Notes under the pieces: model-generated
Database searches by the model: none
Told to the model about the DNA's origin: nothing
Seen by the model: only the letters and a program-made list of their open reading frames with translations
Shown here: piece by piece, positions 1 through 6,259 of the stretch
Position numbering within the stretch: the stretch's first letter is position 1
How the letters are laid out: each line of letters begins with the position of its first letter
Program-made: the position numbers and the translations under genes
Source of the DNA: SVTX01 sp045638125
GTDB lineage: Bacteria > Bacillota > Clostridia > Oscillospirales > CAG-272
Assembly (NCBI GenBank): GCA_045638125.1
Contig: JAZUAS010000105.1
Location: 1-6,262, forward strand
Direction of reading: 5' to 3'
DNA: 6,262 nt

Positions 1-2048
1 TGGATGCAAGTGCCCACGGGAACGCTGTCGTCCACGAAGATCACCTTGCAGCCGCAGGCGTTGTTTGTTGCCGCGAGGAGCATACCGTTGCTGTTTACGC
101 CGGTAATTCTCGTGGGCTGAAGGTTTGCGATAACTATTATCTTCTTGCCAACGAGCTCGTCAGGCTTATAGTCGTGCTTGATGCTGGAAACGATAACTCT
201 CTCGTCGATACCGTCGCTCAAGGTAAGCTTGTAGCAGGAGTGAGACTTTCTGATCTCCTGGCACTTGATGATCTTGCAAACTCTGAGGTCGAGCTTTGCA
301 AAGTCGTCCATAGTAACCTTTTCTTCCTTGATAGGCTGGACGGGATCGGGCTCGCCGTATACCTTTTCTTCAACCACTGGGTTAAGAGCGGCTTCGATCT
401 CGGCATTCTTAGCCTTTTCCTCTTCGGTCTCGGCGTAGGAGAAGTCAAGGAGTCCGACGAATCTTTCCTTTTCTACAGCATAGAGGAATAGATAGAGTCT
501 GGGACCCTGCTCCTTGTCGATGAGGAGCTTGTAGATGGTCTTGAAGAACTTGCCCTGAATACCCTTAAGCTCCTTCGGGTCGGTCACATCGGAGTAGATC
601 TCCTTCGGGATCGCGTAAAGCTTCTGGTTGAGCTCATCAAGAGTGTAGGTCTCATTTGCGATATAGTCGTAGAGAGCGGCGATCTCTGCCTTCTCCTTTT
701 CGTCAAGAGTGTTCCAGATCTCAAAGTTTCTGGTAGCGCGGAGCTTGTTGACCTGATCGGGAGCACACTGCTCGAGCCAGAACTTCGCTCTATCAAGTCT
801 ATCCTTGAACTGCTCGTACTTGTAGGGAGTGCCGATCTTTTCAAATACGGTCTCAAGCATGGGCACGTTGAAGTCTACGATAGAGCCGAGCTGAACGAGA
901 AGTCCCATAGGAACTGTGTCGATCTTGTTGTCACCGATCATGCAGTTGTACATAACAGATGCGTTGTAATCAAGCGCCTGACCGCTGATATACTCGTTGT
1001 ACATCTTGTCAAACTCGAAGTACTGACGAAGAATTCCGTCATCGAAGCAGAAGTCGAACGCCTTGGTGGGCTCGGTCTTGGAGTAGAGCCAGAGAATGAT
1101 CTCGCGCTGATAGAGCTTGAGCATGGTGTCGGGGGTGAGGTTAAGACCTGAGGAAGAGGACATCTTGCCTGCAACGCCCTTGATACCGATAAACTCGTAG
1201 CCCTGGTAAATGGGAGCGTCGTAGTTGTAGATCTTCTTTGCGATAACCTTGGAGTTGTTGTAAGAGCCGGTAGGAGCGCTGTGATCCTTTCCGCCGGGCT
1301 CAAAGTCAACCTGCTCGTACTTCCAGCGCATAGCCCAGTCAACCTTCCAGCCAAGCTTGCAGTTGAAGTTTTCAAGGAAGTTGAAGTGACCCTTGTGACC
1401 GCAACGGCACTCGAATTCAGCCTCGGTGCAATCCTCGTTAACCGAGGTGATGGTGGTAAAGTCGGTGTGGCACTCGGGACAGAAGATGCTTACGGGGTAG
1501 TACTTTGCCTTCTCCGCGTCGTGCTCTGCCTTCAGCTCCTCCTCGCTCTTGGACTTGTCCTTTGTCTTGAAAGAGTCAAGAATTTCAAAGATCTCGCCTC
1601 TCATACGGAGGGCGTGGATAAGATCGTCGCGATATTTACCGGAGCGGTACATATCTGCCTGATAGCGGCAGTCGAGCTTGATGCCAAAGGGCTCGATACC
1701 CTTGAGGAATTCCTCCTCAAAGTGCTTTGCATAGTTTTCATGGCATCCCCAGGGGTCGGGAATGTCAACGTAGGGGCAACCGATGTACTTGTCGTAAGCG
1801 TCGCCAACTACCGCCTGAACGTTAGCGGGGATCTTACGGCAACGGTCGAACTCGTCCCAAGAGATAATAAGACGAGCCTTTTTGCCCTTCTTCTCAAGAG
1901 CCTTAACAACGAAAAGAGGAGTTGCCAAGTCTCTGAAGTTACCTATATGAACAGAGCCCGAGGGGCTTACGCCTGCGGCGCAAACGTATTCGTCCTTATC
2001 GGGGTGCTTTTTAATCAGTTGTTCTGCAATTTCTTCTGACCAATGCAT
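1..2048 (-). CDS. lysK: Class I lysyl-tRNA synthetase with C-terminal tRNA-binding OB domain (3' end cut by window edge)
   Basis: Cytoplasmic enzyme that attaches lysine to tRNA-Lys using ATP. The frame is open from ATG at 2048 to the left edge (682 full codons, no stop seen). The class I HIGH motif appears as HIGN at residues 34-37, preceded by PSGSV, and the KMSKS loop as KMSSS at 295-299; together they mark the class I LysRS family rather than the more common class II enzyme. A C190-x2-C193 ... C214-x-C216 cluster looks like a zinc site. Residues from about 578 to the end match the MetG C-terminal/Trbp111 tRNA-binding domain (VTMDDFAKLDLRV, then DELVGKKIIVIANL, then GMLLAAT). The preceding stretch, about 555-577, is acidic and proline-bearing and reads as a linker. 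Class I LysRS normally ends near 500-550 residues, so this is a fusion. By comparison with MetG ends, only a few codons should be missing. Start supported by AAGGAAGG 7 nt upstream. It has its own promoter, and the short leader leaves no room for a T-box. Confidence 0.95.
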   Translation of the reverse strand, partial: MHWSEEIAEQLIKKHPDKDEYVCAAGVSPSGSVHIGNFRDLATPLFVVKALEKKGKKARLIISWDEFDRCRKIPANVQAVVGDAYDKYIGCPYVDIPDPWGCHENYAKHFEEEFLKGIEPFGIKLDCRYQADMYRSGKYRDDLIHALRMRGEIFEILDSFKTKDKSKSEEELKAEHDAEKAKYYPVSIFCPECHTDFTTITSVNEDCTEAEFECRCGHKGHFNFLENFNCKLGWKVDWAMRWKYEQVDFEPGGKDHSAPTGSYNNSKVIAKKIYNYDAPIYQGYEFIGIKGVAGKMSSSSGLNLTPDTMLKLYQREIILWLYSKTEPTKAFDFCFDDGILRQYFEFDKMYNEYISGQALDYNASVMYNCMIGDNKIDTVPMGLLVQLGSIVDFNVPMLETVFEKIGTPYKYEQFKDRLDRAKFWLEQCAPDQVNKLRATRNFEIWNTLDEKEKAEIAALYDYIANETYTLDELNQKLYAIPKEIYSDVTDPKELKGIQGKFFKTIYKLLIDKEQGPRLYLFLYAVEKERFVGLLDFSYAETEEEKAKNAEIEAALNPVVEEKVYGEPDPVQPIKEEKVTMDDFAKLDLRVCKIIKCQEIRKSHSCYKLTLSDGIDERVIVSSIKHDYKPDELVGKKIIVIANLQPTRITGVNSNGMLLAATNNACGCKVIFVDDSVPVGTCI

Positions 2049-2055
2049 TTTTTTA

Positions 2056-2063
2056 CCTTCCTT
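2056..2063 (-). promoter_or_regulatory. Ribosome binding site of lysK
   Basis: Read on the minus strand this is AAGGAAGG, 7 nt before the ATG at 2048. It fixes the start, and no other in-frame start nearby has a comparable site. Confidence 0.8.
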
Positions 2064-2100
2064 AAAGAATTATATATATCTTTGCAAAATTATTCATTGT

Positions 2101-2129
2101 ATTGTAACACACTTTTTGTGTTTTGTCAA
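2101..2129 (-). promoter_or_regulatory. SigA-type promoter of lysK
   Basis: On the minus strand the -35 box is TTGACA (2124-2129), the spacer is 17 bp, and the -10 box is TACAAT (2101-2106), i.e. 11 of 12 consensus bases with ideal spacing. Transcription should start near 2094, giving a leader of about 45 nt. The spacer contains an inverted repeat, AACACA-N5-TGTGTT (2106-2122), which could bind a regulator; this is inference only. Confidence 0.85.
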
Positions 2130-2144
2130 TACGAATATACGAAA

Positions 2145-2193
2145 ATAAGCCGCTATGCAGAGTCATTTTCATCAAAGACCCCATGCGGCTTAT
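2145..2193 (-). terminator. Probable intrinsic terminator after alr
   Basis: A 9-bp perfect inverted repeat (ATAAGCCGC at 2145-2153 against GCGGCTTAT at 2185-2193) extends inward by three more pairs across a one-base bulge (2155-2157 with 2182-2184), leaving a loop of about 24 nt. On the minus strand the distal arm is followed by TTTTCG, a short U-run. It lies 17 bp past the alr stop and before the lysK promoter, as expected for a terminator separating the two. The long loop and weak U-tract make it a modest rather than a strong terminator; it could also be a protein-binding palindrome. Confidence 0.55.
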
Positions 2194-2209
2194 CTTTATG
2201 GATTTATTT

Positions 2210-3406
2210 TCACTTGTCTTCGATGGCCTTTTCGATTCTCGGAACACGTCCCGAAATAAGACAAAGCACCTCGTATTCAATAGTTTCCGCCATGTCGGCA
2301 AGGCGCGACAGATCGCTGCCGCGCTCTCCAAATATCGTTATCTCGTCACCCACCGAAACCCGGAGAGAGGTAACGTCTATCATACACTGGTCCATGCAAA
2401 TTCTGCCTATGACCGGAGCCTTGACGTCTCCCGCCTTGGTGTGAACAGTGACCTCAAATCCGCTGAACGCCCTGATAAAGCCGTCGGCATAACCGATAGG
2501 CAGGGTGGCAATTTTAATATCTCTGTCAGCGGTGTATGCTCCACCGTAACCTACAGACGCCCCCTTTGTCACCGTGTGTATGTGAGATATAACGGTGCAC
2601 AAAGACATTACTGGAGCCAGTTGAGCCTTTACAATGGGCGAGGGAAGAACACCGTAAAGAGCGATGCCGAAGCGAACACCGTCAAGCGCATATTCGGGGA
2701 AACGGATCGTCGCCGCACTGTTAGACGCATGACAGAAAAGCTTTACACCGTCTCTCAGAAGAATGTTTCGCACAAAATCAAATCTTTCAAACTGTTGCCT
2801 TGTAAAATCTGTTCCCGAGAAAAGCTCCCCGTCCTCGTCGGCTCTTGAAAAGTGAGTAAAAAGGCCTTCAACCGAAACTCCGCCACAGCTCATGAGCTTT
2901 TTTATCGCATCAGCGGCTTCAACGCACTCTTTTTCACTTTGAGCGGCAAGTCCGATTCGGTTCATTCCCGTGTCAAGCGCTATGTGAACGCGCACTTTGC
3001 CGCAGGCTTCCAACGCCACAGCCGCCAGCTCTTTTGCATATTCTTCGCTCACTATCGTCTGGATAATATCATATTGGGCAAGAAGATCAGCCAGTCGGCA
3101 GTCGGTATAGCCGAGAATCAGAATATCCGCGCTTTTGCTTGCCTCAAGACAGAGCATTCTCACCGCTATTGCCTCTTCAATGCAGGATACGGCAAAAAAA
3201 TCGCACCCTTCTTCAAGCAGAGCGGGAACACATATAGCCGACGCGTGTCCGTAGGCATCTGCCTTGACAACACCAATGTGTCTTGCACCTTGAGATATGG
3301 CGCAAAGAGCCCTGTAATTCGACTTTAGCGCATCTACGTCAATTTTCGCAACTACCTTGGGCGCAAGAACCTTTGGAACGTCCGAATATACTCTGAAGGA
3401 ATCCAT
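2210..3406 (-). CDS. alr: Alanine racemase (PLP-dependent)
   Basis: Interconverts L- and D-alanine in the cytoplasm, supplying D-Ala for peptidoglycan; works as a homodimer. The protein has 398 residues, close to the usual 360-400. The N-terminal TIM barrel carries the PLP lysine K48 in VVKADAYGH (46-54), DTGMNR (145-150), and GVRFGIALYG (243-252) with the arginine (R245) expected to contact the PLP ring nitrogen. The C-terminal beta domain supplies the second catalytic base Y287 in VGYGGAYTA, then LPIGYADGF (302-310) and GRICMDQ (334-340). At the position of the carbamylated lysine known from the Geobacillus enzyme (K129), this protein has A143. Start supported by AAAGGAG 5 nt upstream. It is on the same strand as lysK but separated by a probable terminator and a fresh promoter, so it is likely monocistronic. 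Confidence 0.96.
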   Translation of the reverse strand: MDSFRVYSDVPKVLAPKVVAKIDVDALKSNYRALCAISQGARHIGVVKADAYGHASAICVPALLEEGCDFFAVSCIEEAIAVRMLCLEASKSADILILGYTDCRLADLLAQYDIIQTIVSEEYAKELAAVALEACGKVRVHIALDTGMNRIGLAAQSEKECVEAADAIKKLMSCGGVSVEGLFTHFSRADEDGELFSGTDFTRQQFERFDFVRNILLRDGVKLFCHASNSAATIRFPEYALDGVRFGIALYGVLPSPIVKAQLAPVMSLCTVISHIHTVTKGASVGYGGAYTADRDIKIATLPIGYADGFIRAFSGFEVTVHTKAGDVKAPVIGRICMDQCMIDVTSLRVSVGDEITIFGERGSDLSRLADMAETIEYEVLCLISGRVPRIEKAIEDK

Positions 3407-3411
3407 AATTA

Positions 3412-3418
3412 CTCCTTT
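3412..3418 (-). promoter_or_regulatory. Ribosome binding site of alr
   Basis: Minus-strand AAAGGAG, 5 nt before the ATG at 3406; a near-perfect anti-16S match that decides the start. Confidence 0.85.
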
Positions 3419-3441
3419 CTCTCAATTTATCAACCATTAAC

Positions 3442-3470
3442 AGTATATCATAATAAGACCAATATTGCAA
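3442..3470 (-). promoter_or_regulatory. Promoter of alr (extended -10)
   Basis: On the minus strand, -35 TTGCAA (3465-3470), 17-bp spacer, -10 TATACT (3442-3447) with a TG one base upstream of the -10, the extended -10 arrangement. The -35 box lies inside a 10-bp perfect palindrome, TATTGCAATA (3463-3472), a possible regulator site (inference). The leader to the alr ATG is about 30 nt. Confidence 0.7.
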
Positions 3471-3498
3471 TAAGCATTTTGATAAATGATCGATTTTT

Positions 3499-3528
3499 TT
3501 GATTTAATTGCGTTCTAATGCATATAAT
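3499..3528 (+). promoter_or_regulatory. Promoter of the lipoprotein gene
   Basis: TTGATT (3499-3504), 18-bp spacer, TATAAT (3523-3528). The -10 box is perfect and the -35 box matches 4 of 6. It points away from the alr promoter; the two -35 boxes are 28 bp apart, so a single bound protein could affect both. Confidence 0.6.
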
Positions 3529-3567
3529 ATGAATCAGAAATCTGTTTTGTTATTCTGTTTTTTGATT

Positions 3568-3573
3568 GGAGGT
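3568..3573 (+). promoter_or_regulatory. Ribosome binding site of the lipoprotein gene
   Basis: GGAGGT, 5 nt before the ATG at 3579. It supports this start over the internal methionines at residues 9 and 12, which would shorten the signal peptide. Confidence 0.8.
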
Positions 3574-3578
3574 CAAAA

Positions 3579-4130
3579 ATGAATGTTTTTTCTCACAAAT
3601 GGATGCGTATAATGGTATTTGTCGTTTCGATCCTTGCGGTTTTGTCCTTTTCGGCGTGTGACACTCTTCCCGAGGAGTGCGCCTTGTATCTCTCCTCCCC
3701 GTTTCGGGCAGAGGTTGAGGGATATGCAGACGGCGAAAAAATATCGGCAACAGTGTTTTGCGACCCCACAGAGCACAAGACCAAGGAAATATACAACGTT
3801 CTCACAGTAACGTTTAGCGAGGGAAGGGCGCTTGAGGGCATCACCGCAAGCCTGCGCTCGGACGGAAAAGCCACTGTAAGGCTTCGCAACTCGAGCGAGG
3901 AGCTGCCGCTTTATTCCGGACTCACGGAGCCGTTTCTTGCCCTTTGCCCCAAAGCAGAGCCGTATTCGGTAAGAAAAACCGACGAGGGGTTTGAGGCGGA
4001 ATGGAGAGAGGAAGAGACGTCCGCGATCTTATATTTTGGCAAGGACGGTATCATAAAGAGAGCAGAGGGAGTCGTCTCTGGCAGACAGATCAAGCTTAAC
4101 GTTACAAGCTTTGAGCGAATTTCACAATAA
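3579..4130 (+). CDS. Small secreted lipoprotein of unrecognised function
   Basis: 183 residues; I do not recognise the family. The N-terminus is a type II signal peptide: positive residues K7 and R10, a hydrophobic run at about 11-24, then SFSAC with the lipidated cysteine at C27. The -3 residue is Phe rather than the usual Leu, so the lipobox is slightly off consensus. The mature part should be anchored to the outer face of the membrane. It alternates short hydrophobic strands and charged turns (for example AEVEGYADGEKISATVF, EIYNVLTVTF, SAILYFGKDG, QIKLNVTSF), suggesting a beta-rich fold with no transmembrane segment. Two further cysteines, near residues 61 and 127, could pair. The overall pattern, ending in a line like 'GRQIKLNVTSF', recalls LolA/GerS-like lipoproteins, but this is a weak impression. 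It is divergent from alr with its own promoter; no terminator is evident before the transketolase promoter. That it is a real gene is well supported by RBS, promoter and signal peptide. Confidence 0.85.
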   Translation: MNVFSHKWMRIMVFVVSILAVLSFSACDTLPEECALYLSSPFRAEVEGYADGEKISATVFCDPTEHKTKEIYNVLTVTFSEGRALEGITASLRSDGKATVRLRNSSEELPLYSGLTEPFLALCPKAEPYSVRKTDEGFEAEWREEETSAILYFGKDGIIKRAEGVVSGRQIKLNVTSFERISQ

Positions 4131-4168
4131 ATCCACAAATAAATCTCCAAATAGAGCGTTTTTATCGG

Positions 4169-4197
4169 TTGACAAGAGCTGTAAAATAATGTATAAT
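4169..4197 (+). promoter_or_regulatory. Consensus SigA promoter of the transketolase operon
   Basis: TTGACA (4169-4174), 17-bp spacer, TATAAT (4192-4197): 12 of 12 consensus bases at ideal spacing. It predicts strong constitutive expression, starting near 4204 with a leader of about 30 nt, too short for a riboswitch. No operator-like palindrome is obvious around it. Confidence 0.92.
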
Positions 4198-4221
4198 AAG
4201 TGAGTAAAATAATTGTCTCCG

Positions 4222-4227
4222 AAAGGA
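4222..4227 (+). promoter_or_regulatory. Ribosome binding site deciding the transketolase N-subunit start
   Basis: AAAGGA lies 7 nt before the ATG at 4235. An in-frame TTG at 4229 would be only one base from it, so the ATG is the better start. Confidence 0.8.
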
Positions 4228-4234
4228 CTTGAAA

Positions 4235-5074
4235 ATGGAAGCATCAAGAATTAAAGAATTATCTCTCATCGCGGCAAAGATCCGTCTCGGTGTTATCGAG
4301 TCTACTCATGCCGCAGGCGCGGGACATCCCGGCGGCTCACTCTCTATTGCCGACATTATGGCATACCTCTATTTTGAGGAAATGAACGTTAAGGTAGAAG
4401 ACCCCCGGTGCGAGGACCGCGACCGTTTCGTCCTTTCCAAGGGACATACTGCTCCCGCGCTTTACAGCGCATTGGCTCTCAAGGGCTTCTTCCCCTTTGA
4501 GGAGCTTAAAACTCTCCGCCAGCACGACAGCCGTCTCCAGGGTCACCCCGATATGAAGGGTATCCCCGGCGTTGATATGACCACCGGTTCTCTCGGTCTC
4601 GGTATCTCCGCCGCTTGCGGTATGGCTCTCGCTGGCAAGCTTAACAACAAGGATTACAGAGTTTACACCGTTCTCGGTGACGGTGAGAGCGAAGAGGGTC
4701 AGGTTTGGGAGGCTTCTATGTTTGCTAACCACTATAAGCTCGATAACCTCTGCGTAATTCTCGACTATAATAAGCTCCAGATCGACGGTCCCGTTGCCGA
4801 AGTCATCGGTCCTGCCCCCTTTGAGAGCAAGCTTGAGGCATTCGGATACAACGTAATTACCATTGACGGTCATAACTTCAACGAGATCGAGGCGGCATTC
4901 AAGGCGGCTAAGGCTTGCAAGGGCAGACCTACCGCTATCGTGGCAAACACCACCAAGGGTAAGGGCGTTTCCTTCATGGAAAACAAGGTCAACTGGCACG
5001 GCGCGGCTCCCAAGGATCCCGAGTACGCTATTGCGGTTGAAGAATTGAACGCACAGATCGGAGGTTTACAGTAA
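4235..5074 (+). CDS. tkt: Transketolase, N-terminal (thiamine diphosphate-binding) subunit
   Basis: First half of a split transketolase, which moves two-carbon ketol units between sugar phosphates in the non-oxidative pentose phosphate pathway. The 279 residues cover only the first ThDP-fold domain, typical of split enzymes; single-chain transketolases run about 620-670. Visible landmarks are GAGHPGGS (28-35, H31), SKGHTAPAL (68-76, H71), GHPD (103-106, H104), the ThDP/Mg motif starting GDGESEEGQVWEA (148-160, Mg ligand D149) and closing at DYNK (N179), and NWHG (253-256, H255). Those histidines correspond to substrate and cofactor contacts in full-length transketolase. The TAA stop overlaps the start of the next gene by one base (TAATG), implying translational coupling and equimolar subunits. 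Split transketolases also include apulose-4-phosphate enzymes, but no apulose genes are nearby, so the central-metabolism role is favoured. Confidence 0.94.
   Translation: MEASRIKELSLIAAKIRLGVIESTHAAGAGHPGGSLSIADIMAYLYFEEMNVKVEDPRCEDRDRFVLSKGHTAPALYSALALKGFFPFEELKTLRQHDSRLQGHPDMKGIPGVDMTTGSLGLGISAACGMALAGKLNNKDYRVYTVLGDGESEEGQVWEASMFANHYKLDNLCVILDYNKLQIDGPVAEVIGPAPFESKLEAFGYNVITIDGHNFNEIEAAFKAAKACKGRPTAIVANTTKGKGVSFMENKVNWHGAAPKDPEYAIAVEELNAQIGGLQ
5060..5064 (+). promoter_or_regulatory. Ribosome binding site of the transketolase C-subunit
   Basis: GGAGG inside the last codons of the upstream gene, 9 nt before the ATG at 5074. It allows independent initiation in addition to coupling at the TAATG junction. 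Confidence 0.8.
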
Positions 5075-6006
5075 TGGCAGACAAGATAGCAACAAGAGAA
5101 GCATACGGTCAGGCACTTGTCGACCTTGCCGATAAATACGATTACGTAGTTCTCGATGCAGACCTTGCAGAGGCTACTAAAACCATTAAGTTCAAGAAGG
5201 CTCACCCCGAAAGATTCTTCGATTGCGGAATCGCAGAGGGCAATATGATAAGCGTTGCGGCAGGACTTGCGGCGGCAGGAAAGATGGCGTTTGCATCCTC
5301 CTTCGCAATGTTTGCGGCAGGCAGAGCGTTCGAGCAGGTGAGAAACAGCGTTGGCTACCCCCACCTCAACGTTAAGATCGGCGCAACTCACGCAGGCATC
5401 ACCGTTGGTGAGGACGGCGCGACCCACCAGTGCCTTGAGGATATCGCTCTTATGAGAACCATCCCCGGCATGACTATCATCAATCCCGCAGATGCTCTTG
5501 AAGCAAGAGCGGCAGTTGAGGCTTCTATGGAGACCTACGGCCCCTTCTATATGAGATTTGGTCGCTATGCTTGCCCCGTTGTTACCGAGGGTCATAAGTT
5601 TGAGCTTGGTAAGGGTATGCAGCTTCGTGACGGTAAGGACGTTACCATCGTAGCAACCGGTTATATGGTGCACCTTGCTCTTGAAGCGGCAGAGACTCTC
5701 GCGGCAGAGGGAATCGATGCTCGCGTTATCAATATCCACACCATCAAGCCCCTTGATAAGGAGATCATCATCAAGGCGGCAAAGGAGACCGGCGCTATCG
5801 TTACCGCAGAGGAGCATAACATCATCGGCGGACTTGGCAGCGCAGTTGCAGAGACCGTTTGTGAGGGTTGCCCTGTTCCCATGCTTCGCGTTGGAGTTGA
5901 AGACAAGTTCGGTAAGTCCGGTAAGGTTCCTCCCCTGCTCGAAGAATACGGCTTGACTGCATCTAACATCGCAGACAAGGCAAGAGCAGTTGTTAAAATG
6001 AAATAA
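5074..6006 (+). CDS. tkt: Transketolase, C-terminal (pyrimidine-binding) subunit
   Basis: Second half of the split transketolase; pairs with the product of the upstream gene to complete the active site at the subunit interface. It has 310 residues, the usual size. It opens with ATREAYGQAL (6-15; R8 is the likely phosphate-contact arginine), then GIAEGNM (52-58) with E55, the glutamate that activates the ThDP aminopyrimidine. The THAGITVGEDGATHQ stretch (105-119) carries H106 and H118. The last ~130 residues form the transketolase C-terminal domain (VTIVATGYMVHLALEAA at 190-206, INIHTIKPLD at 219-228, TAEEHNIIGGLGSAVAE at 244-260). It is translationally coupled to the N-subunit and is the last gene of the operon, with a strong terminator starting within 5 bp of its stop. 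Pyruvate dehydrogenase E1-beta and DXS share the fold, but the pairing and motifs fit transketolase. Confidence 0.95.
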   Translation: MADKIATREAYGQALVDLADKYDYVVLDADLAEATKTIKFKKAHPERFFDCGIAEGNMISVAAGLAAAGKMAFASSFAMFAAGRAFEQVRNSVGYPHLNVKIGATHAGITVGEDGATHQCLEDIALMRTIPGMTIINPADALEARAAVEASMETYGPFYMRFGRYACPVVTEGHKFELGKGMQLRDGKDVTIVATGYMVHLALEAAETLAAEGIDARVINIHTIKPLDKEIIIKAAKETGAIVTAEEHNIIGGLGSAVAETVCEGCPVPMLRVGVEDKFGKSGKVPPLLEEYGLTASNIADKARAVVKMK

Positions 6007-6010
6007 TTTC

Positions 6011-6048
6011 AAATAAAAGCGGAAGCCTCACGGCTTCCGCTTTTATTT
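6011..6048 (+). terminator. Strong intrinsic terminator of the transketolase operon
   Basis: Perfect 17-bp stem (6011-6027 with 6032-6048), GC core AGCGGAAGCC, TCAC tetraloop, and a TTTTATTTT tail. The A-rich left flank gives a matching U-tract on the minus strand, so it could also stop transcription coming from the right edge. Confidence 0.95.
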
Positions 6049-6081
6049 TGTAAATTGCAAATTACCGGTATGTTTTTTTAT

Positions 6082-6259
6082 GTTCATTTCTTGCCCGCGT
6101 CGGCAGAAAATGAACCAAAATAATGTGTTTTTACTAACTTTTCTTTCAACAGCGAAAGAAAAGTTACAAAAGAAACGCCGCTCAAGGGGAAAGGGGTCTT
6201 GTGCGAGAAAAAGCGAACATGCCGCATTTTCTCGCCCTGCGACATCCTCTCCCCTTAAG
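6082..6259. repeat. Multi-hairpin palindromic intergenic repeat element (probable)
   Basis: A gene-free stretch made almost wholly of inverted repeats. First, 14-nt arms (6082-6095 with 6102-6115, 12 Watson-Crick pairs and one G-T wobble, 6-nt loop). Second, a perfect 13-bp stem (6135-6147 with 6154-6166, 6-nt loop AACAGC). Third, a nested structure: outer arms AAGGGGAAAGG/CCTCTCCCCTT (6184-6194 with 6246-6256, one mismatch), reinforced by CT/AG at 6181-6182 and 6258-6259, around an inner perfect 9-bp stem GCGAGAAAA/TTTTCTCGC (6203-6211 with 6227-6235). I see no credible coding frame in it. The shape is that of an interspersed palindromic repeat, a short non-autonomous element or a structured RNA. 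Copy number cannot be seen here, and the element may extend past the right edge. Confidence 0.6.

Noticed and set aside
1281..2039. A 252-codon open frame on the plus strand opposite the LysRS gene
   Set aside because: It lies antisense to the HIGH and zinc-cluster region of an intact synthetase; the frame is open only because of the skewed codon use of the real gene.
2049..2100. Possible T-box or lysine riboswitch leader for lysK
   Set aside because: The promoter at 2101-2129 leaves only about 45 nt of leader, far too short for either, and there is no T-box-like motif or antiterminator structure.
2123..3328. Plus-strand open frames of 241 and 158 codons opposite alr
   Set aside because: Both lie almost entirely within the alr coding region, with no ribosome binding site of their own and no coherent protein features.
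4131..4168. Terminator for the lipoprotein gene
   Set aside because: No convincing hairpin plus U-tract is present; transcripts may simply read through into the transketolase operon.
4870..6012. A 380-codon open frame on the minus strand opposite the transketolase genes
   Set aside because: It mirrors the codon bias of two well-supported genes on the other strand, spans their junction, is very Cys/Ser/His-rich with no recognisable motif, and has no promoter or ribosome binding site.
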